64,000 bases of DNA from Prescottella equi. GTDB taxonomy: Bacteria > Actinomycetota > Actinomycetes > Mycobacteriales > Mycobacteriaceae. Positions within the stretch are counted from its first letter, which is position 1. Each line of letters opens with the position of its first letter. The notes under the pieces were generated by a model. The model was not told the DNA's origin. It searched no databases and was given only the letters and a program-made list of their open reading frames with translations. Positions 30,644 to 38,467 of this stretch are shown piece by piece. Where the stretch lies: positions 248,001 to 312,000 of the forward strand of contig NZ_LWTX01000006.1 of the NCBI RefSeq assembly GCF_002094305.1. The letters run 5' to 3'. A program made the position numbers and the translations under genes.

Positions 30644-31219
30644 ATGGGAAGCACGCACGGCCACGGCGGGTTCGGAACCGGTGGCCACAGGTTCGGAAGA
30701 CCCGGCGGCTGGCAACAGGCCGACGCGCCGGACGCCTCGGACGCCTCGGAGTGGTTTGCGGGACGCCTGCCCGACGACTGGTTCACCGGTCCCGCGACCG
30801 TGGAGGTCGACCGTGAGGAGATCGTCGTGTTCGGCGAACTTCCCGGCGACGACACCGAGAACTCCGCGGCCGCGGAGGAGGGCCGGGTCGCCCGCTTCCG
30901 GGAATCGACCCGCCCCGCGCGGATGCAGATCGCGGACGAGGCTCAGGCCCGGTACGGACGCAAGGTTGCGTGGGGTGTGACGATCGGCGATCGACGAATC
31001 CTGTTCACGCATTTGGCCGTTCCGGTGATGACGCGCCTGCGTCAGCCCGAACGCAAGGTGCTGGACACGCTCGTGGACGCCGGCGTCGCCCGGTCCCGGG
31101 CCGATGCCCTGGCGTGGACGGTCAAGCTCGCCGGACAGCACGCCGAGGAGTGGCTCGCGGAACTACGGGAGGCGATGCGCAAGGTCGACGACCTCAGATC
31201 GACCGGCCCGCAGATCTGA
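30644..31219 (+). CDS. Conserved hypothetical protein
   Basis: A 191-residue soluble protein, unrecognised. The first 25 residues are Gly/His-rich (HGHGGFGTGGHRFGRPGG). The middle, WFTGPATVEVDREEIVVFGELP, is a beta-rich stretch, and the last 90 residues are helical and basic (RKVLDTLVDAGVARSRADALAWTVKL), resembling a ribbon-helix-helix-type or dimerisation helix pair. It could be a small DNA-binding or stress protein, but nothing seen proves this. ATG 30644 has GAGGAGG seven bases upstream. The leader holds a direct repeat, TAATCATGTAATCA (30589-30602), a possible regulator site. Confidence 0.7.
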   Translation: MGSTHGHGGFGTGGHRFGRPGGWQQADAPDASDASEWFAGRLPDDWFTGPATVEVDREEIVVFGELPGDDTENSAAAEEGRVARFRESTRPARMQIADEAQARYGRKVAWGVTIGDRRILFTHLAVPVMTRLRQPERKVLDTLVDAGVARSRADALAWTVKLAGQHAEEWLAELREAMRKVDDLRSTGPQI

Positions 31220-31226
31220 CACTCCG

Positions 31227-31718
31227 TCAGAGCACGACCTCGTTCAGACGACCCGTGGCGACGTCGAACACGAAGCCGCGCAAAGACTCCGTGAGGGTCA
31301 CGAACGGGCTGGCCTGGATTCGGCGCAGCGACTGGCGGACGTCCTCGTCGATGTCGGGGAACGCCTCGGCGGACCAGTTCGGCTTGATGCCGGTCTCGTC
31401 CTGGATGTCCCGCTTGAAGGCGTCGTCGGTGAAAGTGAGCATGCCGCAGTCGGTGTGGTGGATGAGGATGATCTCCCGGGTACCGAGCAGACGCTGGCTG
31501 ATGGCGAGCGAACGGATCTCGTCGTCCGTCACGACGCCGCCCGCGTTGCGGATCACGTGCGCCTCGCCGGCGCCGAGTCCGAGGATCCGGTACACGTCCA
31601 GTCGCGCATCCATGCACGCGAGCACCGCGACGTGCTTGCTCGGGGGCAGCGGCAGCGGGCCGGTGAACGACTCGGCGTAGCGCTTGTTGTTCTCGAGGTA
31701 ATCGTCGGTGACCGTCAT
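31227..31718 (-). CDS. Beta-class carbonic anhydrase
   Basis: A 163-residue zinc enzyme interconverting CO2 and bicarbonate. The ligands are visible: Cys35-x-Asp37-x-Arg39 (ACMDARL) and His88-x-x-Cys91 (HHTDCGM). The short form without extra N-terminal helices is like Rv1284 of M. tuberculosis. ATG 31718 is chosen over the 14-residue upstream extension because GGGAG sits six bases before it. It is convergent with the preceding gene, eight bases apart. It may supply bicarbonate for carboxylases. Confidence 0.94.
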   Translation of the reverse strand: MTVTDDYLENNKRYAESFTGPLPLPPSKHVAVLACMDARLDVYRILGLGAGEAHVIRNAGGVVTDDEIRSLAISQRLLGTREIILIHHTDCGMLTFTDDAFKRDIQDETGIKPNWSAEAFPDIDEDVRQSLRRIQASPFVTLTESLRGFVFDVATGRLNEVVL

Positions 31719-31836
31719 CGGCGTCTCCCGGTTTCCTGAGGTGGGGCGGGGGTGGAACACCCACGCACACCTTCCATGATCGTCGCGGGCGCGGGCGGGC
31801 GGAAGCGTTCGACTCTTCCCGAGCGGAATAAACCGG

Positions 31837-31865
31837 TTGCATGCCGGTTGAACCGGTCATACCGT
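31837..31865 (+). promoter_or_regulatory. Promoter candidate of the ABC-F gene
   Basis: TTGCAT (31837-31842), 17 bp, TACCGT (31860-31865). The spacer contains ACCGGTT repeats. The predicted transcript leader is about 118 bases, a length usual for regulated ABC-F genes. Confidence 0.4.
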
Positions 31866-31912
31866 GGTCGACGTTCGTGTCTCCGATCGATAGGACAGGC
31901 CCTTGCTCCTGT

Positions 31913-31979
31913 AGAGGTGATCCCGCGCCCTGCGCGACGTGTGCCGAGGCATCCGTCTGCGCCTCGTCCGCACACCTCT
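31913..31979 (+). promoter_or_regulatory. Alternative-fold leader of the ABC-F gene
   Basis: Two exclusive pairings are possible. (a) GTGTGC-CGAGGC (31939-31950) with GCCTCG-GCACAC (31961-31975, 3-base bulge). (b) AGAGGTG (31913-31919) with CACCTCT (31973-31979), which ends beside the GGAG ribosome site. Switching would expose or mask the start. Ribosome-targeted antibiotics commonly control ABC-F genes this way. Confidence 0.45.
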
Positions 31980-31989
31980 CGGAGTTCTC

Positions 31990-33582
31990 ATGGCACATCC
32001 GTCCGCGTCCGTCACCCTGTCCGATCTCACTTTCGCCTGGCCCGACGGTTCCCCCGCCCTCGACGGCCTCGACGCCGTCTTCGGGTCGGGACGCACCGGG
32101 CTCGTCGGGCTCAACGGCTGCGGCAAGTCCACCCTGCTGAAGCTGATCGCGGGCCGCCTGCAGCCGGCGCGAGGCTCGGTCACCGCCCACGGCACCGTCG
32201 GCTACCTTCCACAGGACCTGACGCTCGATCCGGGCGTACGGGTCGACGCGATCCTCGGCATCTCCGACATCCGACGTGCGCTGGCGCGCATCGAGTCCGG
32301 GGCCGGCACCGACGACGACTTCGACACCGTCGGTGCGGCGTGGGACATCGAGGAGCGCGCGGTGTCGATCCTGCACCGGCTGGGCCTACGACGCATCGTC
32401 GCCGACGTCACCGATCTGGATCGGACGGTCGGCGAATTGTCCGGTGGCGAGACCACACTGCTCGGGCTCACCGCACAACTGCTGGGTGAGCCGGACGTCC
32501 TGCTGCTCGACGAACCGACCAACAACCTCGACGGCGCCAGCCGCAGCCTGCTCGACGCCGCGGTCCGACAGTTCCCCGGCACCGTCCTGCTCGTGAGCCA
32601 CGACCGCGATCTGCTCGCTTCGGTCGACACGATCGCCGAACTCCGCGACGGGCGAATCCGGCTGTTCGGCGGCAACTTCGGCGACTACCAACAGGCGATC
32701 GAGGCGGAGCAGCAGGCCGCGCTCGCCGCCGTGCGCGACGCGCGCAGCGATGTCCGCAAGCAGGGCCGCGAACTGATCGAGGCGCAGATCAAGCTGGATC
32801 GTCGCGCGCGCTACGGCAAGAAGATGTTCGAGAACAAGCGCGAGCCCAAGATCATCATGGGCATGCGCAAGCGGGCCGCCCAGGAATCGGCGGGCAAGCT
32901 GCGCGGCAACCACATCGAGAAGGTCGACGACGCGAAGAAGGCGCTCACCGAGGCGCAGGACCGGGTGCGCGACGACAGGGAGATCCGTATCGACCTCCCG
33001 GACACCGCGGTACACCCGGGACAGCAGGTGATCGAGCTCGAAGGCGTCCGCCTGCGCAGCGGGCAGAGTCTCGACCTGACGGTGACCGGACCCGAGCGGA
33101 TAGCGCTCACCGGCCGCAACGGCATCGGCAAGACGACAGCGTTGCAGGAGATCGTGCGGGCCGGCGCGAAGGTGCCGTTCGGATTTCTACCCCAGCGCCT
33201 GGACATCTTCGACGAGCAGATGTCGGTTGCGGCGAACGTCGCGGCCGCGGCGCCGCACGCGACCCCCGAACGGATCCGGGGCAGTCTGGCCCGGTTCCTG
33301 TTCCGCGGGTCCGAGGCCGACGCGCCCGTCTCGACGCTGTCCGGCGGCGAGCGACTGCGCGCCGCGCTCGCACTACTGCTGACTGCGGAGCCACCGCCGC
33401 GCCTGCTGCTGCTCGACGAGCCGACCAACAACCTCGACCTACCCTCGCTGACCCACCTCGCGCAGGCGTTGAACGAGTACCGCGGCGCACTGATCGTCGT
33501 CAGCCACGACCGGCAGTTCCTGGCCGACATCGGCATCACGCGGTGCCTGGAACTGACCGAGGACGGGTTCGTCGACGCCTGA
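31990..33582 (+). CDS. ABC-F ATPase (ribosome-protection type)
   Basis: A 530-residue cytosolic protein with two ABC ATPase cassettes and no membrane domain. Cassette 1: Walker A GLNGCGKST, signature LSGGE, Walker B LLLDEPTNNLD. Cassette 2: GRNGIGKTT, LSGGE, LLLDEPTNNLD. An Arg/Lys-rich linker lies at about 220-320 (GKKMFENKREPKIIMGMRKR). ABC-F proteins act at the ribosomal E site; the shorter linker and lone position suggest an antibiotic-resistance or stress ABC-F, not EttA. ATG 31990 has GGAG upstream. The leader with two alternative folds suggests induction by translation inhibitors. Confidence 0.9.
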   Translation: MAHPSASVTLSDLTFAWPDGSPALDGLDAVFGSGRTGLVGLNGCGKSTLLKLIAGRLQPARGSVTAHGTVGYLPQDLTLDPGVRVDAILGISDIRRALARIESGAGTDDDFDTVGAAWDIEERAVSILHRLGLRRIVADVTDLDRTVGELSGGETTLLGLTAQLLGEPDVLLLDEPTNNLDGASRSLLDAAVRQFPGTVLLVSHDRDLLASVDTIAELRDGRIRLFGGNFGDYQQAIEAEQQAALAAVRDARSDVRKQGRELIEAQIKLDRRARYGKKMFENKREPKIIMGMRKRAAQESAGKLRGNHIEKVDDAKKALTEAQDRVRDDREIRIDLPDTAVHPGQQVIELEGVRLRSGQSLDLTVTGPERIALTGRNGIGKTTALQEIVRAGAKVPFGFLPQRLDIFDEQMSVAANVAAAAPHATPERIRGSLARFLFRGSEADAPVSTLSGGERLRAALALLLTAEPPPRLLLLDEPTNNLDLPSLTHLAQALNEYRGALIVVSHDRQFLADIGITRCLELTEDGFVDA

Positions 33583-33807
33583 CGCCGCCGGTATGACATC
33601 CGCCACAAATGAGGCGGTCCGTCCCGGCGGCTAGCACGGCAGGCATCGACGGCACTAGCGACGAACGTCCCGGATCGTCACCACACCCGCCACAGGGGCA
33701 TCAAACGAACCGCTTGCGCTGCTTCGGTTTCCGACTCTCGAACGGCCTCGCTCAAGCGCGCCGGAAATCGCCGTAGCCTGGGGTAGACGAGCTGAGAGGT
33801 AGATGCC

Positions 33808-34083
33808 GTGAACGCCATCGAAACGACCCCGCCCGACCGCGCGAGGATCGACACGACGGATCACATCCGCGCGCAGTGGGAGGCTCGTTCCGTCACCACG
33901 GAAACGCGTGCGAAGCGGATACGCGTCCGGCGGATCCTGCTGGTGCTCGGCTCCGTGCTGGCCGTGGTCGGCCCGTCGATTCTCGCCGCGGCCATCGGCG
34001 TGCGAGCGGGTGAGGCCTTCCGCATCCTGCTCCTGACCGTCGTGCCGATCACCCTCGCGTTCTTGCTGTTGCGGCCGCGCTGA
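33808..34083 (+). CDS. Small two-TM membrane protein
   Basis: A 91-residue protein with a basic, soluble N-terminal 40 residues followed by two membrane segments (about 43-63 and 71-88). I do not recognise it. GTG 33808 has GAGAGG nine bases before it, and a TAGCCT box at 33775 is a possible -10. It lies 93 bases before the ECF transporter and could share its transcript, so a link to metal uptake is possible but unproven. The 225 bases upstream (33583-33807) show no other feature beyond a weak dyad after the ABC-F stop. Confidence 0.6.
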   Translation: MNAIETTPPDRARIDTTDHIRAQWEARSVTTETRAKRIRVRRILLVLGSVLAVVGPSILAAAIGVRAGEAFRILLLTVVPITLAFLLLRPR

Positions 34084-34176
34084 CAGCGAACCGGACTATT
34101 CCGGAAAGCCTGTTCAGGTGTTCACATGACTCGATAAACTCGCTACCACCGATCCCCTCGCCCTCAGGAGGGCAGT

Positions 34177-34905
34177 GTGGCTGTCGAATACGCCGATGGG
34201 CAGAGTCAGATCGTCGCGATGCACATGAGCGACGGCATCATCGACGCCCCGACGTCGGCGATGTTCTGGGCCGTCGCGATCGTCGGTGTCGGCGTCGCGA
34301 TCTGGCGGGCGCGCACCGAACTCACCGAACGCACCGCGCCGATGGCCGGACTGGTCGCGGCCTTCATCTTCGCCGTCCAGATGATCAACTTCCCGATCCT
34401 GCCCGGTGTGAGCGGTCATCTGCTCGGCGGCGGGCTCGCCGCGATCCTGGTCGGTCCGTACACCGGCGCTCTGTGCATCGCGATCGTCCTCACCGTGCAG
34501 GCCCTCCTGTTCGCCGACGGTGGACTCACCGCCCTCGGTGCCAACATCACCAACATGGCACTGGTCGGCACCGCCGTCGGATATGCGGTGGCCGTCGCGT
34601 TGCGCCCGCTGCTCGCGCGACACGGCGATGCCGGAATCGGCATTCTGGCGTTCGTCTCCGCTTGGTGTGCAACGGTTCTCGCGGCGTCGATGTTCGTGGT
34701 GGAGTACGCGGTCGGGGGCGACGCGGTGACTTCGCTGCACGCCGTCGCCGCGTACATGTTCGGTACCCACGCGCTGATCGGGATCGGCGAGGGCATCATC
34801 ACCGCATTCACGGTGGTCGCGGTCGCGCGGGCGCGCCCCGACCTGGTGTACCTGTTGCGCGCCCGACCCGGCGTCGCGCACGCGAAGGGAGCGATGTCGA
34901 CATGA
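34177..34905 (+). CDS. ECF transporter S component, CbiM/NikM type (nickel or cobalt)
   Basis: Membrane substrate-binding component of a group I energy-coupling factor transporter for Co2+ or Ni2+. MHMSDGI at residues 15-21 is the family N-terminus, whose His directly binds the metal in NikM/CbiM structures. HLLGGGLAAILVGPYTGAL is the next conserved segment. Six to seven TM segments follow. GTG 34177 has a perfect AGGAGG four bases upstream, but it adds 14 residues before the metal-binding Met-His. ATG 34219 would restore the family start but has no good site. No B12 riboswitch is present, and a PDGLE subunit and hydrogenase genes lie near, so nickel is favoured. Confidence 0.9.
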   Translation: MAVEYADGQSQIVAMHMSDGIIDAPTSAMFWAVAIVGVGVAIWRARTELTERTAPMAGLVAAFIFAVQMINFPILPGVSGHLLGGGLAAILVGPYTGALCIAIVLTVQALLFADGGLTALGANITNMALVGTAVGYAVAVALRPLLARHGDAGIGILAFVSAWCATVLAASMFVVEYAVGGDAVTSLHAVAAYMFGTHALIGIGEGIITAFTVVAVARARPDLVYLLRARPGVAHAKGAMST

Positions 34906-35252
34906 CGACCTCCATCCGCACCCGGTCCCGCTTCCTGGTCGGCTTCGCGATCGCCGCGCTGTTGATCGCCGGAGTCCTGTCGTATCTCGCCAGTTCCAGC
35001 CCGGACGGTCTGGACTCGACCACCCAGCGTGGCTGCGACGTGGTGCAGGTCGACGGCGGCGAGCAGTTGGTGGGCGACTGCATCGCTCAGGGCGCGACCG
35101 ATCATCATCTGTCGTCGTCGCCGCTGGCCGACTATTCGGTCCGAGGTGACTCCGCGCTGACCGGGGTCGCCGGGGTACTGGGGGTCGTCGCGGTGTTCGT
35201 GGTGGCCGGCGTGTTGTTCCGAACTCTCGCGCACCGCCGCCGGGAACCCTGA
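34902..35252 (+). CDS. PDGLE-domain subunit (NikN/CbiN-like)
   Basis: A 116-residue membrane protein with two TM segments (residues 10-28 and 82-104) around a short external loop. SSPDGLDST right after TM1 is the PDGLE motif that marks the small subunit of nickel-type ECF transporters; CbiN of cobalt systems has the same layout. It helps load metal into the S component. The ATG overlaps the TGA of the preceding gene by four bases. The loop has three His/Asp-rich residues (ATDHHLSS) that could contact metal. Confidence 0.88.
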   Translation: MTTSIRTRSRFLVGFAIAALLIAGVLSYLASSSPDGLDSTTQRGCDVVQVDGGEQLVGDCIAQGATDHHLSSSPLADYSVRGDSALTGVAGVLGVVAVFVVAGVLFRTLAHRRREP

Positions 35253-35253
35253 C

Positions 35254-36012
35254 GTGTCGGGTTCCCACACCCATCCGATGTACCTCGAAGGGTCGTCGCC
35301 GGTCCACCGATTACCTCCCGAGGTGAAGATCCTCGCCGCCCTCGTCGGCGTGTTCGCCGTGGTGGCCACCCCTCGCGACGCGTTCTGGGCGTTCGCCCTG
35401 TACCTGGCGATCCTGGTGCCGGTGTGGCAGATCGCGGGGATCACGCTGCGCTGGTTGGCGCCCCGCATGCTCATCGAACTCCCGTTCGTCGTCCTCGCGG
35501 TGCTGCTGCCGTTCGCGGAGGACGGCGATCGCGTGACCGTCCTCGGCCTGTCGCTGTCCGAGCCCGGCCTGCTGGCGGCGTGGAACATCCTCGCAAAGGG
35601 CACCCTGGGCGTGCTGGTCTCGCTCACGCTCGCGGCGACCACGCCGGTGCGATCGCTGCCGGCCGGGCTGTCGCGGCTGCGTCTGCCGGGCATCGTCGTC
35701 ACCGTCGCGACGCTGATGCTCCGGTACGTGAATCTGCTTGCCGGCGAAATCGAACGGATGCGCATCGCACGCGTCTCCCGAGGTGACGACCCCCGGACCC
35801 TGCACCAGGTGGGGGCCACCGCGCGCGGCGTCGGCGGGGTGTTCCTCCGCTCGTACGAGCGGGGCGAGCGCGTTCACCTCGCGATGCTCTCCCGCGGGTT
35901 CACCGGCACCGTCCCGCTGTACGCGCCGCCGGCCCGGGGTCGCGACTGGTGCCTCGCGCTTGCGCCGGCCGTGTGCGCCGTCGCAGTCGCCGTCATGGCC
36001 TGGACGGTGTGA
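35254..36012 (+). CDS. ECF transporter T component (CbiQ/EcfT)
   Basis: A 252-residue coupling protein with five or six TM helices. The two cytoplasmic coupling-helix motifs that dock in the ATPases are visible: ARVSRGDD (about residue 170) and LAMLSRGFTG (about 215), both Ala-x-x-(S)-Arg-Gly type. GTG 35254 follows the stop of the PDGLE gene by one base. Together with the S, PDGLE and A components it completes the transporter. Confidence 0.92.
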   Translation: MSGSHTHPMYLEGSSPVHRLPPEVKILAALVGVFAVVATPRDAFWAFALYLAILVPVWQIAGITLRWLAPRMLIELPFVVLAVLLPFAEDGDRVTVLGLSLSEPGLLAAWNILAKGTLGVLVSLTLAATTPVRSLPAGLSRLRLPGIVVTVATLMLRYVNLLAGEIERMRIARVSRGDDPRTLHQVGATARGVGGVFLRSYERGERVHLAMLSRGFTGTVPLYAPPARGRDWCLALAPAVCAVAVAVMAWTV

Positions 36013-36013
36013 G

Positions 36014-36766
36014 ATGCCAGTTCCAGCAATCCGAACCGACAGTCTCGTCTTCGAGTATCCGGATGGGCGCCGAGCGCTCGACGGCGTCGACTTCGAGGTC
36101 GCGGCGGGCGAACGCGTGGCGATCCTGGGACCGAACGGTGCCGGCAAGACCACACTGATCCTGCAGCTCAACGCCGTGCTGACGGCGACGTCGGGCACCG
36201 TGCAGATCGGTGACCTCGCCGTGGCCCGCGAGAACCTGCGGGAGATCCGGCGCCGGGTCGGGGTGGTGTTCCAGGACCCGGACGACCAGCTGTTCATGCC
36301 GACGGTCGCCGAGGACGTCGCGTTCGGCCCCGCCAACTTCGGGGTCCGCGGCGGCGAACTGGAGCGCCGGGTCGCCGAGGCGCTCGCGCAGGTCGACATG
36401 GCCGAGCACGCGCAGCGGAGCGCCGGTCATCTCTCCGGCGGTCAGCGTCGACGAGTCGCGCTCGCAACGGTTCTCGCGTGCCGGCCCGACGTACTGGTGC
36501 TCGACGAGCCGTCGAGCAATCTCGACCCGGTGGCGCGTCGCGAACTCGCCGACGTGCTCACAGGGCTCGACACGACGCTGTTGCTGGTCACCCACGACCT
36601 GCCGTACGCCGCCCAACTGTGCCGGCGTGCGGTGGTTCTCGACGAGGGTCGGGTTGTCGCGGACGACCGGATCGAGCGCATTCTCGGGGACACCGAACTG
36701 CTGGCGGCGCACCGCCTGGAACTGCCGTGGGGCTTCTCGGTTCCCGCTTCGGCCCCCGAGGGGTGA
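36014..36766 (+). CDS. ECF transporter ATPase (CbiO/NikO)
   Basis: A 250-residue ABC ATPase powering the transporter. Motifs: Walker A GPNGAGKTT (residues 37-45), Q-loop VVFQDPDDQLF typical of ECF ATPases, signature LSGGQRRR, Walker B VLVLDEPSSNLD and switch THD. Only one ATPase gene is present, so it should act as a homodimer. ATG 36014 starts one base after the upstream stop. The gene ends 22 bases before the convergent MerR-like gene. Confidence 0.94.
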   Translation: MPVPAIRTDSLVFEYPDGRRALDGVDFEVAAGERVAILGPNGAGKTTLILQLNAVLTATSGTVQIGDLAVARENLREIRRRVGVVFQDPDDQLFMPTVAEDVAFGPANFGVRGGELERRVAEALAQVDMAEHAQRSAGHLSGGQRRRVALATVLACRPDVLVLDEPSSNLDPVARRELADVLTGLDTTLLLVTHDLPYAAQLCRRAVVLDEGRVVADDRIERILGDTELLAAHRLELPWGFSVPASAPEG

Positions 36767-36788
36767 CCGAAGCGACGCAGCAGGCCGT

Positions 36789-37193
36789 TCAGTCGGTGGT
36801 GCTGTCGCGCTCGGCCGCCTCACTCGGGTGCTGTTGCGCGCGGCGGAGTTCGGTGTTGATCCGCTGGGCTTCGCTGAGCTGGTCCTCGAGAACGATGATG
36901 CGGCAGGCGGCCTCGATAGGGGTGCCCTGATCGATCAGTTCACGCGCGCGGGCGGCGATGCGGAGTTGGTAGCGGGAATAGCGGCGGTGACCGCCCCCGG
37001 ATCGCAACGGGGTGATCAGCTTCGCGGTGTCGAGGCTGCGGAGAAACGCCTGCGTGACACCGAGGATTTCGGCGGCACGGCCCATGCTGTACGCAGGGAA
37101 GTCCTCGTCGTCGAACTTGTCTCCCGGGCCGGCGGCGTCGGGGCTGTTGCTGTCTGACTTCGGCGGAATGTGCGTGTCGCCTTTCGTGTGCAC
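36789..37193 (-). CDS. MerR-like HTH regulator
   Basis: A 134-residue protein with a MerR-type winged HTH at residues 35-105 (YSMGRAAEILGVTQAFLRSLDTAKLI, quoted by its ends, then GGHRRYSRYQL) and a short C-terminal coiled coil (VLEDQLSEAQRINTELRRAQ). There is no metal-binding Cys in the effector position, so it is not a CueR/NimR-type metal sensor. The N-terminal 33 residues are acidic and variable. The start is GTG 37193, but it is seven bases from a 13-bp GC hairpin and has no ribosome site, so the true start may differ. The 450-base upstream region is strongly folded. Confidence 0.75.
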   Translation of the reverse strand: MHTKGDTHIPPKSDSNSPDAAGPGDKFDDEDFPAYSMGRAAEILGVTQAFLRSLDTAKLITPLRSGGGHRRYSRYQLRIAARARELIDQGTPIEAACRIIVLEDQLSEAQRINTELRRAQQHPSEAAERDSTTD

Positions 37194-37199
37194 GGACGG

Positions 37200-37230
37200 G
37201 GGCCCCGGCGCCTGTGCGGCGCCGGGGCCC
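37200..37230 (-). terminator. GC-rich hairpin before the MerR-like gene
   Basis: Arms GGCCCCGGCGCC / GGCGCCGGGGCC plus a G-C pair give 13 bp around TGTGC (37213-37217). It ends seven bases before the annotated start, so it would either stop transcription or block ribosome entry. No U-run. Confidence 0.5.
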
Positions 37231-37608
37231 GAGGGGATTTACTTACCTGTTCCCCGCCTCGGCGGACGGGACGCGATCTTGTAACAGCTGACCGTGCACC
37301 ACCTCCCGGTTTGGGGATCTTCCTTCGATGTTCCGGGGCAGTGATCTCGCTACCGCCCCGGGTGCGGCGCCCAACTCACCGGCGCCGCAGGTCCTGCAAC
37401 TACCTGTTCCCTGCACTACCGAGGCGATCGTGCTGCCCGGTAGATGGCGGGACGCATCGAGTACTTCCGAAACACATCAACACACCTTCTCGACGCGTCC
37501 CGCCCTACTCACCAGTTCTTTCCTTCACGCAGGTCTTCGTCCTCTTACCTGCCTTCTTGGATCCTTCTGTATCGACGAGAGAAACAGTACAACGGACACC
37601 GTCAATTG

Positions 37609-37628
37609 TCTACAGCGGCCGCTGTAGA
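37609..37628. promoter_or_regulatory. Perfect 20-bp palindrome
   Basis: TCTACAGCGG followed by its exact reverse complement. The CTACA...TGTAG outer bases recall BlaI- or LexA-type sites. It is 18 bases beyond the last hydrogenase-cluster gene and upstream of the folded leader, so it may be the operator for that transcript. Confidence 0.5.
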
Positions 37629-37645
37629 ATTTCACGTGATGGTCG

Positions 37646-38467
37646 TCACGCCCCGAACGCGCGGCCGACGCCCCCGACCGCAGACCCCCTACCGGCGGCA
37701 GGCCTCTCCGAGGAGCGCCCCAGGCGGGGATTGGTCTGCTGCAGTTGCCAATCGGTCCAATGCTCGAGACTTCCCGCCTCGTCGGCGTCGAGGCGGTCGC
37801 AGATCAGGTCCCAGTGCACCGCCACCCGGTCCCCGATCCGCAGGTCCGGGACGAAGGATCCGGAGCCCACGTTGCGCCGGGCCGGCCGGTCCTCGAGCGG
37901 TCCGAGGGCGAGTCGACGGCCGTCGAACTGCAGTCCGCGCGAGCGGACGGTCGCCGTCTGCGAGGTCAGGGCGACCACGACGCCGTTGCGGATGCGACAC
38001 GAATCCAGCACGTGCATCGGCTGCGGCATGCCCGTGTCGAGCAGGCGCGTCCACGGGTAGACCCCGAATACGTGGAACGCATGCGTCGGTGCGGCCTCGG
38101 GCAGGAGATCGTCGGTGAGGTACTTCCAGTAGTGACCGGCCCGAGCCCCCAAGCGGGCCAGCAATTCCCGACCGAACCGCGCCCGGTCGACGGCCGCCGT
38201 CACCTCGTTGCCGGTCCAATAGCCGCGGACCACGCGCCCGTCGAGCGGATCATCGATGCCCGCGAGTTCGGCCAGCAACTCCTGGTACGGCCACGCGCCA
38301 CTGAACTGTCGCGCGACGGCGTCCACCGCTGCCGACCCCGCGCCGACTCCCCCGCACGCCACCGTCTCGAGAGTCGCCGCGCCGGCGGGTCCGCAGTAGC
38401 CGAGAGCGTTGGGCGCGTACGCGTACCGCGCGAACAGTACGCGGCCGGCATCGACCCCGGTGGTCAC
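37646..38467 (-). CDS. DUF6390-type protein of hydrogenase clusters
   Basis: A 273-residue protein found as the last gene of actinobacterial group 1h hydrogenase clusters; I associate it with DUF6390. The N-terminus reads LFARYAYAPNALGYCGPAGAATL, with a conserved CGP. The C-terminal 110 residues form a beta-rich domain (HVLDSCRIRNGVVVAL, DLRIGDRVAVHWDLICDRL) that looks like a small barrel. The function is unknown; placement after hypD suggests a maturation or quality-control role. GTG 38467 overlaps the hypD stop by four bases. Confidence 0.8.
   Translation of the reverse strand: MTTGVDAGRVLFARYAYAPNALGYCGPAGAATLETVACGGVGAGSAAVDAVARQFSGAWPYQELLAELAGIDDPLDGRVVRGYWTGNEVTAAVDRARFGRELLARLGARAGHYWKYLTDDLLPEAAPTHAFHVFGVYPWTRLLDTGMPQPMHVLDSCRIRNGVVVALTSQTATVRSRGLQFDGRRLALGPLEDRPARRNVGSGSFVPDLRIGDRVAVHWDLICDRLDADEAGSLEHWTDWQLQQTNPRLGRSSERPAAGRGSAVGGVGRAFGA

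Larger units (their letters stand above)
37194..37645 (-). ncRNA. Candidate structured leader or small RNA region
   Basis: A 452-base gene-free stretch. Read on the minus strand, it can form at least five hairpins in series: a 16-bp stem with one G-U pair (37446-37461 with 37489-37504); CAGGT/ACCTG hairpins near 37510-37560 and 37385-37410; GGCGCC/GGCGCC near 37370-37385; CCGGGGC/GCCCCGG (37333-37361); and a 13-bp terminator-like stem by the start codon. GGGAACAGGTA(A/G)T-type text recurs near 37245 and 37400. No known riboswitch class was matched by eye. It could be the leader of the MerR-like gene or a separate RNA. Confidence 0.4.

Noticed and set aside
34084-34176. B12 riboswitch before the ECF transporter
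   Set aside because: Only 93 bases, none of the conserved B12-box text, so a cobalamin switch does not fit.
37201-37645. tRNA, RNase P RNA, tmRNA or c-di-AMP riboswitch in the long folded region
   Set aside because: No CCA-ended acceptor, no P4 text, no tag peptide, and the c-di-AMP class text GGGGTGAATC was not found.
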